Below are positions 34,742-43,828 of a stretch of DNA of 64,000 nt, one piece after another. Made by a program: the position numbers and the translations under genes. How positions within the stretch are numbered: position 1 is the first letter of the stretch; each line of letters begins with the position of its first letter. The stretch lies in NCBI GenBank assembly GCA_963720805.1, contig CAVRGT010000012.1, forward strand, positions 186,001 to 250,000, written 5' to 3'. The notes beneath the pieces are model-generated. The model had not been told where the DNA came from. It searched no databases and worked only from the letters and a program-made list of their open reading frames with translations. The stretch is from VRUE01 sp963720805. Lineage in GTDB: Bacteria; Actinomycetota; Thermoleophilia; Solirubrobacterales; 70-9.

Positions 34742-35554
34742 TAGTGCAGCGGCACCCAGTCGGTGCCGACGATCTTGGCCGCCGTGGAGGTGTGGGTGAT
34801 CCACTTGATCCAGTCCTTGGCCGCGCCCTTGGGGGCGCCGCGGGTGACCATGTAGAAGTTGCGCTCGCCCCCGTACTGGCCCGACTTGGAGTTGCGCAGT
34901 GTGCAGGGCACGCCCTGGTAAGGGACCGCGTGGACGCCCTTGGTGAAGTAGAGCGAGACGTAGCCGATGCCGGCCGGGTCGGATTTGACCAGCTGCTGGA
35001 TCAGGCCGTTGGAGGTCTTCTGGCTGGCCCCGCCGAAGACGCGGGTCGAGCCGAGGAAGATGCGCTGGAAGGCGTCCTGAGTACCGGAGCCGGGAGTACG
35101 CACGGTGATGTCGATCGTGCCGCGCTGGGTCGAGCCCGGCACGCTGCTCCAGGTCCGGACCCCGCCGCCGAAGACCGCCTGCACGCCCGCCTGGTCGATC
35201 GTCGGGATCGGGTTGGCGTTGTTGGTGATGATGCAGACCGCGTCGCGGGCGATCTTGGTGAAGACGAGCCCGCCCGGGTCGCTGGGCTTGGGGTCGCGCG
35301 AGGAGTTGCCGATCGTGACGCGGCCGGCGGCAGCGTCGGCGACGCCGATGTCCGAGCCGCCCTGCAGCAGCTTGAAGTTGACGCAGTGGCTGCAGACGCT
35401 TGAGGTACTTGCGGGCCAGCAACGAGGCCAGCGGGGCGACCGAGGTGGAGCCGCTCATCGTGATCGTCGGCTTCGCCGTCGCGGCGGCCGGGACCAGCAG
35501 CGAGGCGGAGAAGGCCGCCGCGGCCAGTGCTGACAGAAGACGGTTGCGCTTCAT
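34741..35554 (-). pseudogene. pstS: Phosphate-binding protein PstS, single frameshift
   Basis: ATG 35554 with GGAG upstream. Signal peptide LLSALAAAAFSASLLVPAAATA, then TITMSGSTSVAPLASLLARKYLK. One base too many or too few near 35398 shifts the frame to VCSHCVNFKLLQGGSDIGVADAA, which continues as QAVFGGGVRTWSSVPGS, TPGSGTQDAFQRIFLG and GIGYVSLYF to TAG 34741. Conserved SGST and GSGTQ phosphate-binding loops are intact, so only one lesion separates it from a working protein. Confidence 0.88.
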
Positions 35555-35661
35555 CGAGATATCTCGCTCCTCATCGGTTCGGCAAAGTTCGGGTCGGGTG
35601 CAGTGTCGAGTTGCCCGCGCCCCCGCGAGGTAAACGGCGCGTGACTGTCTGGATAAGAACT

Positions 35662-35728
35662 GGTTACAAATGCGCGGTCCGAGGCGCGGATCGCGTTTAA
35701 CCACTTGGTATCTCCCTGGTTACATCGC
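35662..35728. promoter_or_regulatory. Possible PHO-type repeats between pstS and the divergent gene
   Basis: GGTATCTCCCT and GGTTACATCGC form a tandem 11-nt pair (35707-35728). A similar GGTTACAAATG is at 35662-35672, and the reverse complement GTGGTTAAA lies at 35697-35705. 11-nt spacing is the rule for PhoP/PhoB boxes. The region lies over 100 nt upstream of pstS and just before the divergent secreted gene. The match is partial. Confidence 0.35.
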
Positions 35729-35756
35729 CCGGCCGGCCGCCCGGCAAGGTTCCGCT

Positions 35757-37739
35757 GTGCGTTCGCCCTGCCCCGCGCGGAGAAAAAACAACCGAGCCGT
35801 GCTCCTGGCGGCTCTGGCGGTCTGCCTGGCGGGCGTTGGCGTTGCCGGCGCTCGCCGCGGCGCGCGATCTCGCCGGTACAGCCGATCGACGGGCCGTCGC
35901 GCCGACGTGACCGAAGTCGGCGACGCGGCGATGGCCGAAGACGGCAGCGGCGCCATCGTCTACCTCAAACGCGCCGAAGGGCGAAACCACGTCTTCGTCG
36001 CCCGCTTCTACGAGGGGGCCTGGAGCGCCCCGCAGCGCGTCGACGTCGGCCAGAGCTTCGACTCGAGCTGGCCGCGGATCGCCGCCGGGGACGGCGGCCG
36101 CTTGCTGGTCACCTGGGTGCAGGAGTTCGGCGTCGGCACCGATCGCCTCTTCTCGGCAACGCTCGACCCCGGCGCGACGGGCTTTCAGGAACCGGTGCCG
36201 ATCGACTTCAACGTCGGCGAAGCGACCGCGACCTTCCCCGACCTGGTGATGAACGCCGGCGGCCAGGCCTACATCGTCTACCTGGTGATCACCGACGACA
36301 GCAGCCTCAACCCACCCGGCTTCCTCGGCATCGACGTTCGCGTCGCCCGCTACAACCAGCGCCTCTGGTCGCTGCTCGGCAACCCGGTCGACCGCAACCC
36401 GGCGACGCCGATGCCCAAGCCGACGCCCGCGACGGCGCCGCGAATCGGCATCGACGCCAACGGCCAGGCGGTGGTCGCCTGGCGCGAGCCCGATGACGAA
36501 TTCGTCAACCGGGTCTGGGCGCGGCGGATCTTCGGCACCACCGTCGGCATCCCGCTGCCGGCCAGCCCCACCAGCTGGGAAGGGGTGCCGCTGCGCGGCG
36601 AAGCCGATGCCTTCTCCCTCGATGACGCCGGCTTCGGCCAGGCAGCGGTCGCGGTCCGCCAGCAGCCCGGGCAGGGCAGCAAGCTGAGTGCGCCGCGGAT
36701 CTTCGTCAACGAGATCCCCGATGCCTTCGCGGCGGGCGCCGACAGCTTCCTCGGCGCCCGCCTGGCCGACGGCGGTGTGCAGGGGGCACCGGGGCCGCCC
36801 AGCATCGGCGTCGACCCCGAAGGCGGCTTCGCGCTCGGTTTCTCCTCCGGGCCCGCGACCCTGCTTTCGAGCGGCGGCAATGAAGAAATCGCGCTGGCGG
36901 CGCGGATCGATCGCGGGGTCAGCGAAATCGCCGGCGAACCGCAGCTCGACCGGGCCGAGTCGGGCGCCTCGGTCGTCGCCTGGGCCGAGCAGCGCGGCGG
37001 CGCCGGCTCGCTGGCGCTGAGCGAACGCCGCGCCGACGGCATCGTCGAACCGGCCTCGCTCTCGGCCGCGGGCGGCGGCGCCGTTGCCGGCCTCGCTCTC
37101 GGCGGCTCGGGGCTCGGCGACGCGATCGTCGCCTGGCGCCAGGGCAGCGGTCCGCGGGCGCAGATCGCAGCCGCGGTGGTTGACGCGCCGCCACAGACCT
37201 TCCTGATCCAGACCCCGGACGGCTGGCAGCACAAGGCCAAGCTGCGGCTCGCCTGGAACCCGGCCGAAAACGCCGTCGGCGATCTCAAATACTCGGTCAG
37301 CGTCGATGACGAGGCGGTCGGCCGCAGGACAAAACGGCTGCACGCGATGATCCCGACCAAGCGGATCGGCGACGGCCGCCACCGGGTGCAGGTTTTTGCG
37401 ATCGACGAGGCGGGTCAGGAAACAGGCAGCCGGCGCGGGGTCCTGCTGGTCGATCGCAAACGCCCGCGGGTGGTGCTGCGCAAGCGCCGCAACCGGCTCG
37501 CGGTCGTCGTCTCCGATCGCGGCAGCGGCGTCAAGCGGGGCTGGGTCAAGGTCTCCTTCGGCGACGGGCGCGCCTGGGCCTCGAGCGCGGGAGCGAGCAG
37601 GCACAAGCCCCGCAAGCCTCGCCGCCCGGTCGTGGTCCGGCACAAGTTCGCCGCCGCCGGCTCCTACCTGATCAGGGTCAAGGCGCGCGACGCCGCCCGC
37701 AACAGGGTGCTCTTCAAGCAGCGGGTGCGGGTGCCTTGA
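35757..37739 (+). CDS. Large secreted protein, propeller-like repeats
   Basis: 660 aa from GTG 35757 (ORF open to 35670; start uncertain). Signal-like NRAVLLAALAVCLAGVGVAGA, then repeated blades with Trp/Gly patterns (SWPRIAAGDGGRLLVTWVQE; APRIGIDANGQAVVAWREPD; ASVVAWAEQRGGAGSLALSE; LGDAIVAWRQGSG). The end is a fibronectin/cadherin-like segment (TKRIGDGRHRVQVFAIDEAGQ) and a basic beta domain. Likely cell surface. It sits divergent to pstS and overlaps the next gene start. No enzyme motif. Confidence 0.75.
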   Translation: MRSPCPARRKNNRAVLLAALAVCLAGVGVAGARRGARSRRYSRSTGRRADVTEVGDAAMAEDGSGAIVYLKRAEGRNHVFVARFYEGAWSAPQRVDVGQSFDSSWPRIAAGDGGRLLVTWVQEFGVGTDRLFSATLDPGATGFQEPVPIDFNVGEATATFPDLVMNAGGQAYIVYLVITDDSSLNPPGFLGIDVRVARYNQRLWSLLGNPVDRNPATPMPKPTPATAPRIGIDANGQAVVAWREPDDEFVNRVWARRIFGTTVGIPLPASPTSWEGVPLRGEADAFSLDDAGFGQAAVAVRQQPGQGSKLSAPRIFVNEIPDAFAAGADSFLGARLADGGVQGAPGPPSIGVDPEGGFALGFSSGPATLLSSGGNEEIALAARIDRGVSEIAGEPQLDRAESGASVVAWAEQRGGAGSLALSERRADGIVEPASLSAAGGGAVAGLALGGSGLGDAIVAWRQGSGPRAQIAAAVVDAPPQTFLIQTPDGWQHKAKLRLAWNPAENAVGDLKYSVSVDDEAVGRRTKRLHAMIPTKRIGDGRHRVQVFAIDEAGQETGSRRGVLLVDRKRPRVVLRKRRNRLAVVVSDRGSGVKRGWVKVSFGDGRAWASSAGASRHKPRKPRRPVVVRHKFAAAGSYLIRVKARDAARNRVLFKQRVRVP

Positions 37740-39808
37740 TCCGCGCCGCCCGCATCGCTTTGGCGCTCGGCGCCGCGGTGTTGCTCGCCGGCCTGTCGGC
37801 GCGACCCGCCGCGGCCTTCTACGACAACGGCTTCGACGGCGCGCCCGGTGCGTTCCTCGTCTCCGCCGACTACGCCCGGCTCGAGCAGGGCGACGACACG
37901 ACCCGCTACGCGACGATCTCCGCCGACGGCCGCTACGTCGCGATCGAAACCTTCTCGCGCAACTTCTTCGCCGATGACGATCCCGACCCGGCGGGCGCCT
38001 ACCGAGCCGGCGGCATCTTCCGCTTCGACCTGCAAACGCGAGCGCTGGCCAAGGTCGCCGACGGCAACCTCTTCAAAGAGAGCGACGGCTCGTTCCTGCG
38101 CCGCGGCGCCGCCGGCCCCTCGATCAGCGCCGACGGCCGCTACCTCGTCTTCTCCACCGCCCAGCAGCTGGTCGCCGCCGACGAAAACCACAACATCGAC
38201 GTCTACCGCCGCGACATGAGCGTGGCCCTCCCCGCCGGCGGCGCCTGCACCGCCTCCACCCCGCCCCCCTGTGCCTTCGAGCTCGTCTCGGCGCGCGACG
38301 GAAGCGATGAACCCGCCCAGTACGCAGCGCCCGGCTTCCCCGCCGGCGGCGGCGACCCCGGCGCCGAGGTGACCCGCGGGGCGGCGATCAGCGCCGACGG
38401 CCGGCGGGTCGTCTTCCGCACCGACGCCGGCTCGGACCTGCCGGCGGCGCCTGGCCTCGAAACACCGGCGGGCCAGCTCTTCGTCCGCGATCTGCAGAGC
38501 AAGACGACCCAGCTCATCACCTCAACCCGCGACCCCGTCAGCGGCCAGATGACCGGCGAACCGGCCGGCGGCGCGGTCGGCGCGGCGATCAGCGCCGACG
38601 GCACCACCGTCGCCTGGACCGGCACCAACGCACCCGCCCAGACCCGCTTCCTGGCGGGCGAGAACAAAGACGCCGGCTTCTCCTACTACCTCTGGCGCCG
38701 CATCGCCGACGGCGCCGGCGCGCCAACCCGGCGCATCACCGGGCTCGCCGACCCCGACGACCCGGTCTGCCGGGCGGCCGAAGAAGCCAACCCGGGGATG
38801 AGCACCAACTTCGACGCCACCTCGACCGGGCCCTGCTACGGCCCGCTCACCGAGCAGGAGTCGCTGCGGGCCGACATCAGCGCCCAGGTGCCGGCTCTGA
38901 GCGCCGACGGCTACACCGTCGCCTTCCTCACCGGCTCCGGTCCGCGGCCGGTCTCCTTCACCGGCCCCGGACTCGACCTCTGGGTGTCCAGCATGCTTCC
39001 GGGGCTTACCCGCAAGCAGGCCGGCACCGAGCTGACCCGCGACACCGCCAGCCCCGACCCGGCGGTCAGCTCGCCGATCAGCAGCGTCGCGATCTCCGCC
39101 GACGGTCGCTACCTGGCGCTGACCAGCAGCCGCACCCAGTTCACCCTGCCGGCGCTCAACTTCATCAGCACGCCGCGTCCCGTCGTCGGCCCGGCCGAGC
39201 TCTACCTGATCGACCGCGCCGCCGGCACGATCGAACGCGCCCTTCACTCGGCCTCCGGTGGCGATATCGGCGGCTCGGTCCTCGACGGAACCAGCATCTC
39301 CGCCGACGGCGCCCGGATCGCCTTCGCTTCCTTTGCCGGCAACCTCTTCGCCGGCGACGCCAACCAGCGCGCCGACGCCTTCGTCGCCACCCGTGAGAGC
39401 GAAGCGCAAGTCGAAGCGGTGAGCGAAGAGGGAGAAGGCGGGGCGAGCTCGATTGAACGCTTCGGCAGCGGCCCGCGGATCAAGGTCCGGCTGCGCTCGG
39501 TTCACGGCGGCGTCGCCGTGCTCGGCGTCGCGGTACCGGTACCGGGCGACATCCTGGCCAGCGCCAAGACGATCGCCGGCTCGCACGGAGGCTCGCGCAA
39601 GGCGGCTTCGGGCGGCTCCCGGGCGAAGCGCAAAGGCGAGGTGCGGGTCACCCTGCGCCTGCGGCGCTCGCTGCGGGCGGCGCTGCGCGACGGCAAGGTT
39701 CGCACCAGAGCAAGAGTCAGCTTCGTGCCAAGCGCCGGCGGCCGACGGCTCAACGCCTCGTTGCGGGTCACCTTCTTCTCCAGATCTTCTCCAGATCGAC
39801 ACAAGTAG
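37736..39808 (+). CDS. Secreted TolB/WD40-like beta-propeller protein
   Basis: 690 aa from TTG 37736, which overlaps the upstream TGA (translational coupling). Signal peptide IALALGAAVLLAGLSARPAAA. At least six repeats of the TolB-type core: ISADGRYVAIETFSRN, ISADGRYLVFSTAQ, ISADGRRVVFRTDAG, ISADGTTVAWTG, LSADGYTVAFLT, ISADGRYLALTSS, ISADGARIAFASF. The C-terminal Arg-rich beta domain (VRVTLRLRRSLRAALRDGKV) is like that of other secreted proteins here. Probably a surface binding scaffold. Confidence 0.82.
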   Translation: MIRAARIALALGAAVLLAGLSARPAAAFYDNGFDGAPGAFLVSADYARLEQGDDTTRYATISADGRYVAIETFSRNFFADDDPDPAGAYRAGGIFRFDLQTRALAKVADGNLFKESDGSFLRRGAAGPSISADGRYLVFSTAQQLVAADENHNIDVYRRDMSVALPAGGACTASTPPPCAFELVSARDGSDEPAQYAAPGFPAGGGDPGAEVTRGAAISADGRRVVFRTDAGSDLPAAPGLETPAGQLFVRDLQSKTTQLITSTRDPVSGQMTGEPAGGAVGAAISADGTTVAWTGTNAPAQTRFLAGENKDAGFSYYLWRRIADGAGAPTRRITGLADPDDPVCRAAEEANPGMSTNFDATSTGPCYGPLTEQESLRADISAQVPALSADGYTVAFLTGSGPRPVSFTGPGLDLWVSSMLPGLTRKQAGTELTRDTASPDPAVSSPISSVAISADGRYLALTSSRTQFTLPALNFISTPRPVVGPAELYLIDRAAGTIERALHSASGGDIGGSVLDGTSISADGARIAFASFAGNLFAGDANQRADAFVATRESEAQVEAVSEEGEGGASSIERFGSGPRIKVRLRSVHGGVAVLGVAVPVPGDILASAKTIAGSHGGSRKAASGGSRAKRKGEVRVTLRLRRSLRAALRDGKVRTRARVSFVPSAGGRRLNASLRVTFFSRSSPDRHK

Positions 39809-39842
39809 TTCACCGCGAGCGGGAAGACTTTGGCGAGGCTCG

Positions 39843-40193
39843 ATGACCATGCTCGCCGAACCTCCGGCAGCGTCCCCCGGGGACACGCTGCAGATAGCCA
39901 ACCTCGAGATCCGACCGAGCGAGCTCCAGGTCCTGATCGAGGGCCGCCGCGTCGGCTTCACCGTGCGCGAGTTCGAGCTCTTCTTGGTCCTCGCCAAGCG
40001 CCTCGACAGCGTCGTCCAGCGCCGCGAGATCTACGAGCAGATGTGGGGTGGCGAGATGGCCCGCCGCGACCGCTCCGTCGACGTCCTCGTCCGCAAGGTC
40101 CGCAGCAAGCTCGAAGGGGTCGCCCCCGGCTGGCGCTACATCCACACCCACTTCGGCATCGGCTACCGCTTCACGCCTGAAGAGCTCAACTGA
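39843..40193 (+). CDS. Stand-alone PhoB/OmpR-type winged-helix DNA-binding protein
   Basis: 116 aa from ATG 39843; the open frame upstream belongs to another reading of the propeller gene. The whole protein is a Trans_reg_C domain: LQIANLEIRPSELQVLIEGRRVGFTVREFELFLVLAKRL, then IYEQMWGGEMARRDRSVDVLVRKVRSKL, and the wing WRYIHTHFGIGYRFTP. No receiver domain and no partner kinase is present. Its place beside the pst cluster makes phosphate-regulon control a reasonable guess, but a receiver-less form cannot be phosphorylated in the usual way. Confidence 0.88.
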   Translation: MTMLAEPPAASPGDTLQIANLEIRPSELQVLIEGRRVGFTVREFELFLVLAKRLDSVVQRREIYEQMWGGEMARRDRSVDVLVRKVRSKLEGVAPGWRYIHTHFGIGYRFTPEELN

Positions 40194-40202
40194 GCGAACC
40201 TG

Positions 40203-40868
40203 TCACCGCTTCGCTGATTTCGTCGGCACGATCATGGCGCTGACGAAGAGTAGGACCGACAAGATGATGCAGACCAAAGCAAGGATGCCGACGCCCGCAA
40301 TCGCAAGGATGATTCCGATCAGCAGCGCACCGAACGAATATGCCCAGCGCTGAAATGCCCGGCCGGCACGGCGTCCGCCCTCGCTGACCACCCCCGTGGT
40401 GCCGTCGGCCGTCCGCTTGATCACCTTCGATGCCGTTTTAACAGCAGCCGTATGGCTGGCGCTGCGCAGACCGTGGAAGGCGGCGTCTATCTCGCTCCGG
40501 GTGCGCGCGAACTCGATCTGCTTCTTCGCCGTCTCGTACTCCGCTTCGTCCAATCGCCCTTCAGCGTGCGCTTTGGCGAGAAGGTCGACCGCATCTTCAC
40601 GATCCTGGTTAGAGACGCGGCGCTCAATCGAAGGCGCAGGGGCGGGAAGCGCGGGAAGATCCACAAAGTGCTTCGAGATTTCATCGGGTGTCCTGGCGGA
40701 CTCCACCTGTCCGACTCGATCATCCACCTCAGCAAGTGTCAGATGGCCCTTTGTCTGATGCGCCCGGAGTCGACGGATTGCGTCGCTGCGGTCAGCATCC
40801 GAGACCCGCAGGTTTCCGCGATCGAGTTTGTAGCCCTTTGCTTCTGGACTCTTGGCACGGTCGAACAT
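40203..40868 (-). CDS. DUF1707/SHOCT-like membrane protein
   Basis: 221 aa from ATG 40868. Two similar short helical domains: LRVSDADRSDAIRRLRAHQTKGHLTLAEVDDRVGQVESARTPDEI and VSNQDREDAVDLLAKAHAEGRLDEAEYETAKKQIEFARTRSEID. They match the DUF1707 pattern (DADRE...L..A...GRL...E...R). A C-terminal membrane hairpin follows (FGALLIGIILAIAGVGILALVCIILSVLLFVSAMIV). Function unknown. It is divergent from the next membrane gene. Confidence 0.8.
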   Translation of the reverse strand: MFDRAKSPEAKGYKLDRGNLRVSDADRSDAIRRLRAHQTKGHLTLAEVDDRVGQVESARTPDEISKHFVDLPALPAPAPSIERRVSNQDREDAVDLLAKAHAEGRLDEAEYETAKKQIEFARTRSEIDAAFHGLRSASHTAAVKTASKVIKRTADGTTGVVSEGGRRAGRAFQRWAYSFGALLIGIILAIAGVGILALVCIILSVLLFVSAMIVPTKSAKR

Positions 40869-40912
40869 CCGCCGGTACCTTACCGTTAACTCCGTGCTAT
40901 CGAACCACTGAC

Positions 40913-41686
40913 GTGAGCCCGCTTCCCTACATACGAGGTCAGGCGGTTGTACTCGCCGGGCTGCTGATCGCCTCTGCCATTTTCGGCGCCTCGCTACTTG
41001 CAATTCTTTGCGCATCTGGAATTGCGGCGGGGGCGCTGTTGCTGAACAGGCGCTATCAGCACGACGTTGCGGTCGCTGGCGCGAGTGTGCCCCACCACCG
41101 AGCTTCCCTTGACGAGGTGGTCGCGGCTGACGCGGTTGCTGCAATTGCCCCGGCGACCCTCCTCTGCATTGTCTCACTGGTTGTCGGGCTCGCCCCAAGC
41201 GGCGATCCCGCCGCGACGGCACGAGTTGCGGTGAGCTTCCTCGCGATTGCAGCCGCCGTGATCTATCTGTCGAGCCTCGTCGACTGGTACGTAATCTTGC
41301 CCCGCGTGAGTGGACAGCTCGGGGCGAAGCCATGCCGGGATCGTGATCCGCACTTTCCATTTCCACACAGCTGGAAGGAGGTAACCCGCTGGTGGTACAT
41401 CCACCGCATTGTCGCGACCCTTGCCTTCCGGTTCCTACTTGCCGCAGCGATCGCCACGGTGCTGGGTCAGTTCATCGGTGCCGGGGAGGAAGCACGAATC
41501 CTTGCCGGGCTCATTCTCGGGGTCTTCGCAACCTACTTTTCCACGCTGAGCTCAGCCGTATTCCAAGGCGCCCAACCCAAGATTCTGGTTGGAGAGACGG
41601 TGATCGTCAAGGCCCGACCACGACGCCAACGGTGGCCTCCCTTTTCCGGCTCTCCTGACGTTTCCGTGGGTCACGTAAGCAGTTGA
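40913..41686 (+). pseudogene. Membrane protein gene, 5' part, interrupted by ISL3 element
   Basis: GTG 40913; about 245 native residues. Membrane segments: AVVLAGLLIASAIFGASLLAILCASGIAAGALLL, PATLLCIVSLVVGLAP, ARVAVSFLAIAAAVIYLSSLVDWYVILP, ATLAFRFLLAAAIATVLGQFIG and LAGLILGVFATYFSTLS. The last codons before TGA 41686 come from the inserted element (left end 41648). The cytoplasmic tail resumes in the correct frame after the element at about 43037, ending at 43296. No family recognised. Confidence 0.75.
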
Positions 41687-43030
41687 GAGAAGGCGCACGC
41701 CGCTCCGCGCCTAGGTTTCCGGCTTGTAAGGAGTCGGAAGCGAAAGGAGCGGCAACGACGTGCGCAAGGAAAGGGTATGGGCACGCCTGCTCGGCTTGGA
41801 GCGGGCGGTCGTCGAAAGCGTCGAGATCGACGACAGCAAGCAGGTGGTGGTGGCGGTTCGCCCCCACCACCGGGAACGGGATCGCTGCGGTGTCTGTGGG
41901 CGCCGCTCCCCGGGCTTCGACCTCGGCGAGGGGCGGCGGCGCTGGCGGGCGCTGGACCTCGGCACGACGATCGCCTACCTGGAGGCCGACGCGCCGCGGG
42001 TGCGCTGCCCCGAGCATGGCGTCGTGGTGGGCGCCGTCCCCTGGGCCCGGCACGACTCGCGCTTTACCCGCGCCTTCGAGCAGCAGGTCGCCTGGCTGGC
42101 GGTGAACACCTCGGGCAGCGCCGTCGCCGAGCTGATGCGGATCGCCTGGCGCAGCGTCGGGGCGATCTGCGAGCGAGTGGCGAACGAGGCGGGCCGCGAG
42201 GTCGACCTGCTCGCCGGCTTGCGGCGGATCGGAATCGACGAGATATCGCACCGCAAGGGCCACCGTTACCTGACCGTGGTCGTCGACCACGACACCGGCA
42301 GGCTCATCTGGGCGGCACCGGGCCGCGACAAGGCGACCGTGGGGGCGTTCTTCGACGCGCTCGGCGCCAAGCGTGCCAAGCAGCTGAAGCTCGTCTCCTG
42401 CGACATGGCGGGCTGGATCGAGGCGGCGCTGGTGAAGCGCTGCCCGCAGGCCAAGCGCTGCGTCGATCCCTTCCACGTCGTTCAGCTCGCCACCGAGGCG
42501 CTCGATCAGATCCGCCGCGAGGTCTGGCGCGAAGCGCGCCGTCAAGGCCAGGGCGACGTCGCCCGCGAGCTCAAGGGCACCCGCTACGCCCTCTGGAAGA
42601 ACCCCGAGAACCTGACAGCCCGCCAGCAGTCAAAGCTCGCCGACGTCGAGCGGCTCAACCGGCCGCTCTACCGCGCCTACCTGCTGAAGGAGCAGCTGCG
42701 CCAGATCTACCGCCTGCCGGTTCGAAAGGCGATCGTCCTGCTCGAGGAATGGCTCTCCTGGGCGCGGCGCTCTCGCCTGAAGCCCTTCGTCAAGCTCGCC
42801 CGCACGGTCACTGCGCAACGCGAGGGGATCGTCGCCGCGATTCGCCATGGTCTCTCCAATGCCCGGGTGGAGGCGATCAACACCCAGATCCGCCTGATCG
42901 CCCGCCGCGCCTTCGGGTTTCACTCACCTCAGGCGCTGATCTCCCTGGCGATGCTGAAGCTGGGTGGGTTGTGTCCGCCTCTGCCGGGGAGAGTCACCGT
43001 TACGTGACCCACGGAAACGTCAGGAGAGCC
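41648..43030 (+). mobile_element. ISL3 family insertion sequence, 1383 bp
   Basis: 31-bp perfect terminal inverted repeats (41648-41678 and 43000-43030) begin GGCTCTCCTGACG. Flanking 8-bp direct repeats CCTTTTCC and CCTTTTCG agree at 7 of 8. Terminal GGCTCT and 8-bp duplications are typical of ISL3. The single transposase is intact, so the element may be active. It splits a membrane-protein gene. Confidence 0.92.
41760..43007 (+). CDS. ISL3 family transposase
   Basis: 415 aa from GTG 41760 with AAGGAG upstream. N-terminal zinc-binding part (CGVCGRRSPGFD...RVRCPEHGVV), an HTH (NTSGSAVAELMRIAWRSVGAICERV), then the DDE core: IGIDEISHRKGHRYLTVVVDHDTGRLIW, VSCDMAGWIEAALVKRCPQAKRCVDPFHVVQLATEA. 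The last part, LSNARVEAINTQIRLIARRAFGFHSPQALISLAMLKLGG, is the family signature. Complete length. Confidence 0.95.
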   Translation: MRKERVWARLLGLERAVVESVEIDDSKQVVVAVRPHHRERDRCGVCGRRSPGFDLGEGRRRWRALDLGTTIAYLEADAPRVRCPEHGVVVGAVPWARHDSRFTRAFEQQVAWLAVNTSGSAVAELMRIAWRSVGAICERVANEAGREVDLLAGLRRIGIDEISHRKGHRYLTVVVDHDTGRLIWAAPGRDKATVGAFFDALGAKRAKQLKLVSCDMAGWIEAALVKRCPQAKRCVDPFHVVQLATEALDQIRREVWREARRQGQGDVARELKGTRYALWKNPENLTARQQSKLADVERLNRPLYRAYLLKEQLRQIYRLPVRKAIVLLEEWLSWARRSRLKPFVKLARTVTAQREGIVAAIRHGLSNARVEAINTQIRLIARRAFGFHSPQALISLAMLKLGGLCPPLPGRVTVT

Positions 43031-43038
43031 CCTTTTCG

Positions 43039-43296
43039 ATGGTCCAGCCGCCCGAGCTCGTTGATCGCCAGTACGTGGTCGATGTTTCACTTGAGGGCAT
43101 TCATCTGACGGCCGCAGCAGCACGGGAGCAGCCCGATCTGCCCGAGCCGAGATTCATTCGCGAGGTCGACCGCCTGTCGCTGGTGAACCACGACTCGGCA
43201 CGACTGTCGCCGGACGAGTTTTCAGGCTGTGCGCGTCGCTGCGCCGGGATCAACTGGTACTGCATTGAGAACCCGCGCTGCTTCGAAGCGAAGTAG
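43039..43296 (+). pseudogene. 3' part of the ISL3-interrupted membrane-protein gene
   Basis: 85 codons from ATG 43039: MVQPPELVDRQYVVDVSLEGIHLTAAAAREQPD...GCARRCAGINWYCIENPRCFEAK. If the element and one target copy are removed, the 5' part (ending WPPF) joins this segment in frame as WPPFSMVQPPE. It may alternatively be translated alone from its ATG. The C-terminus has three Cys (GCARRCAG, WYCIENPRC). Confidence 0.65.
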
Positions 43297-43303
43297 ATAG
43301 CAA

Positions 43304-43828
43304 TTAGTGAGAGTTGCCGAGGGTGCGCCGCACCGCCGCCAGCGGGACCATCAGCGTCAGCGGATCGGTGCTCGCCGGCTTGAAGCCGAAGCGGGCATAG
43401 AAGCCGGCGGCTTGCTCGTCGAGGGCGTGGACAAGGACGGCACGCATTGCCACCGAGCGTGAGGCGAGGTCGGCGCGGCGCAGGGCGTCGAGGAGGAGGC
43501 TTCGATCCAGGCCGGCGCCCTGCTCGGAGCTATCAACCGCGAGGCGAGCGATCAGGCAGACGGGGATCGGGAAGTGCTCCGAGGTTCCTCGCCGCACGCC
43601 GGCGGTCGCCTCGCTGCTCTCAACCTGCGAGGCAACGAGCGTGTAATAGCCGGCCACGCGCGCCGTCCCCTTGCGACAGGCGACGAAGGTCCGGGCGGTG
43701 TCCCGACGCTGACCTTGCCCGGCGTAGGCGCGCAGCCGGCGATCGAGTTGTCGACGCCCGCACTCGAAGCGATCGACTTCGTGGCGAGCCTGAAGTGGCT
43801 CGGCCGCTCCGAAGCGCGGCTCACTCAC
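43304..43828 (-). CDS. GNAT acetyltransferase, TacT-like toxin
   Basis: 174 aa from GTG 43828, which overlaps the end of the antitoxin gene. Sequence pattern: HEVDRFECGRRQLDRRLRAYAGQGQRRDTARTFVA, VAGYYTLVASQVE, IPVCLIARLAVDSSEQGAGLDRSLLLDALRRA (the acetyl-CoA loop) and AAGFYARFGFKPA. This matches DUF1778-linked GNAT toxins, which acetylate charged tRNA and stop translation. The usual R/Q-x-x-G-x-G/A loop reads SSEQGAGLDR. The paired antitoxin lies upstream. Confidence 0.87.
   Translation of the reverse strand: MSEPRFGAAEPLQARHEVDRFECGRRQLDRRLRAYAGQGQRRDTARTFVACRKGTARVAGYYTLVASQVESSEATAGVRRGTSEHFPIPVCLIARLAVDSSEQGAGLDRSLLLDALRRADLASRSVAMRAVLVHALDEQAAGFYARFGFKPASTDPLTLMVPLAAVRRTLGNSH

Noticed and set aside
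31814..35554. Programmed frameshifting in the pst genes
   Set aside because: Shifts are many, at unrelated sequences and in all four genes, with no slippery heptamer; decay or indel errors are simpler.
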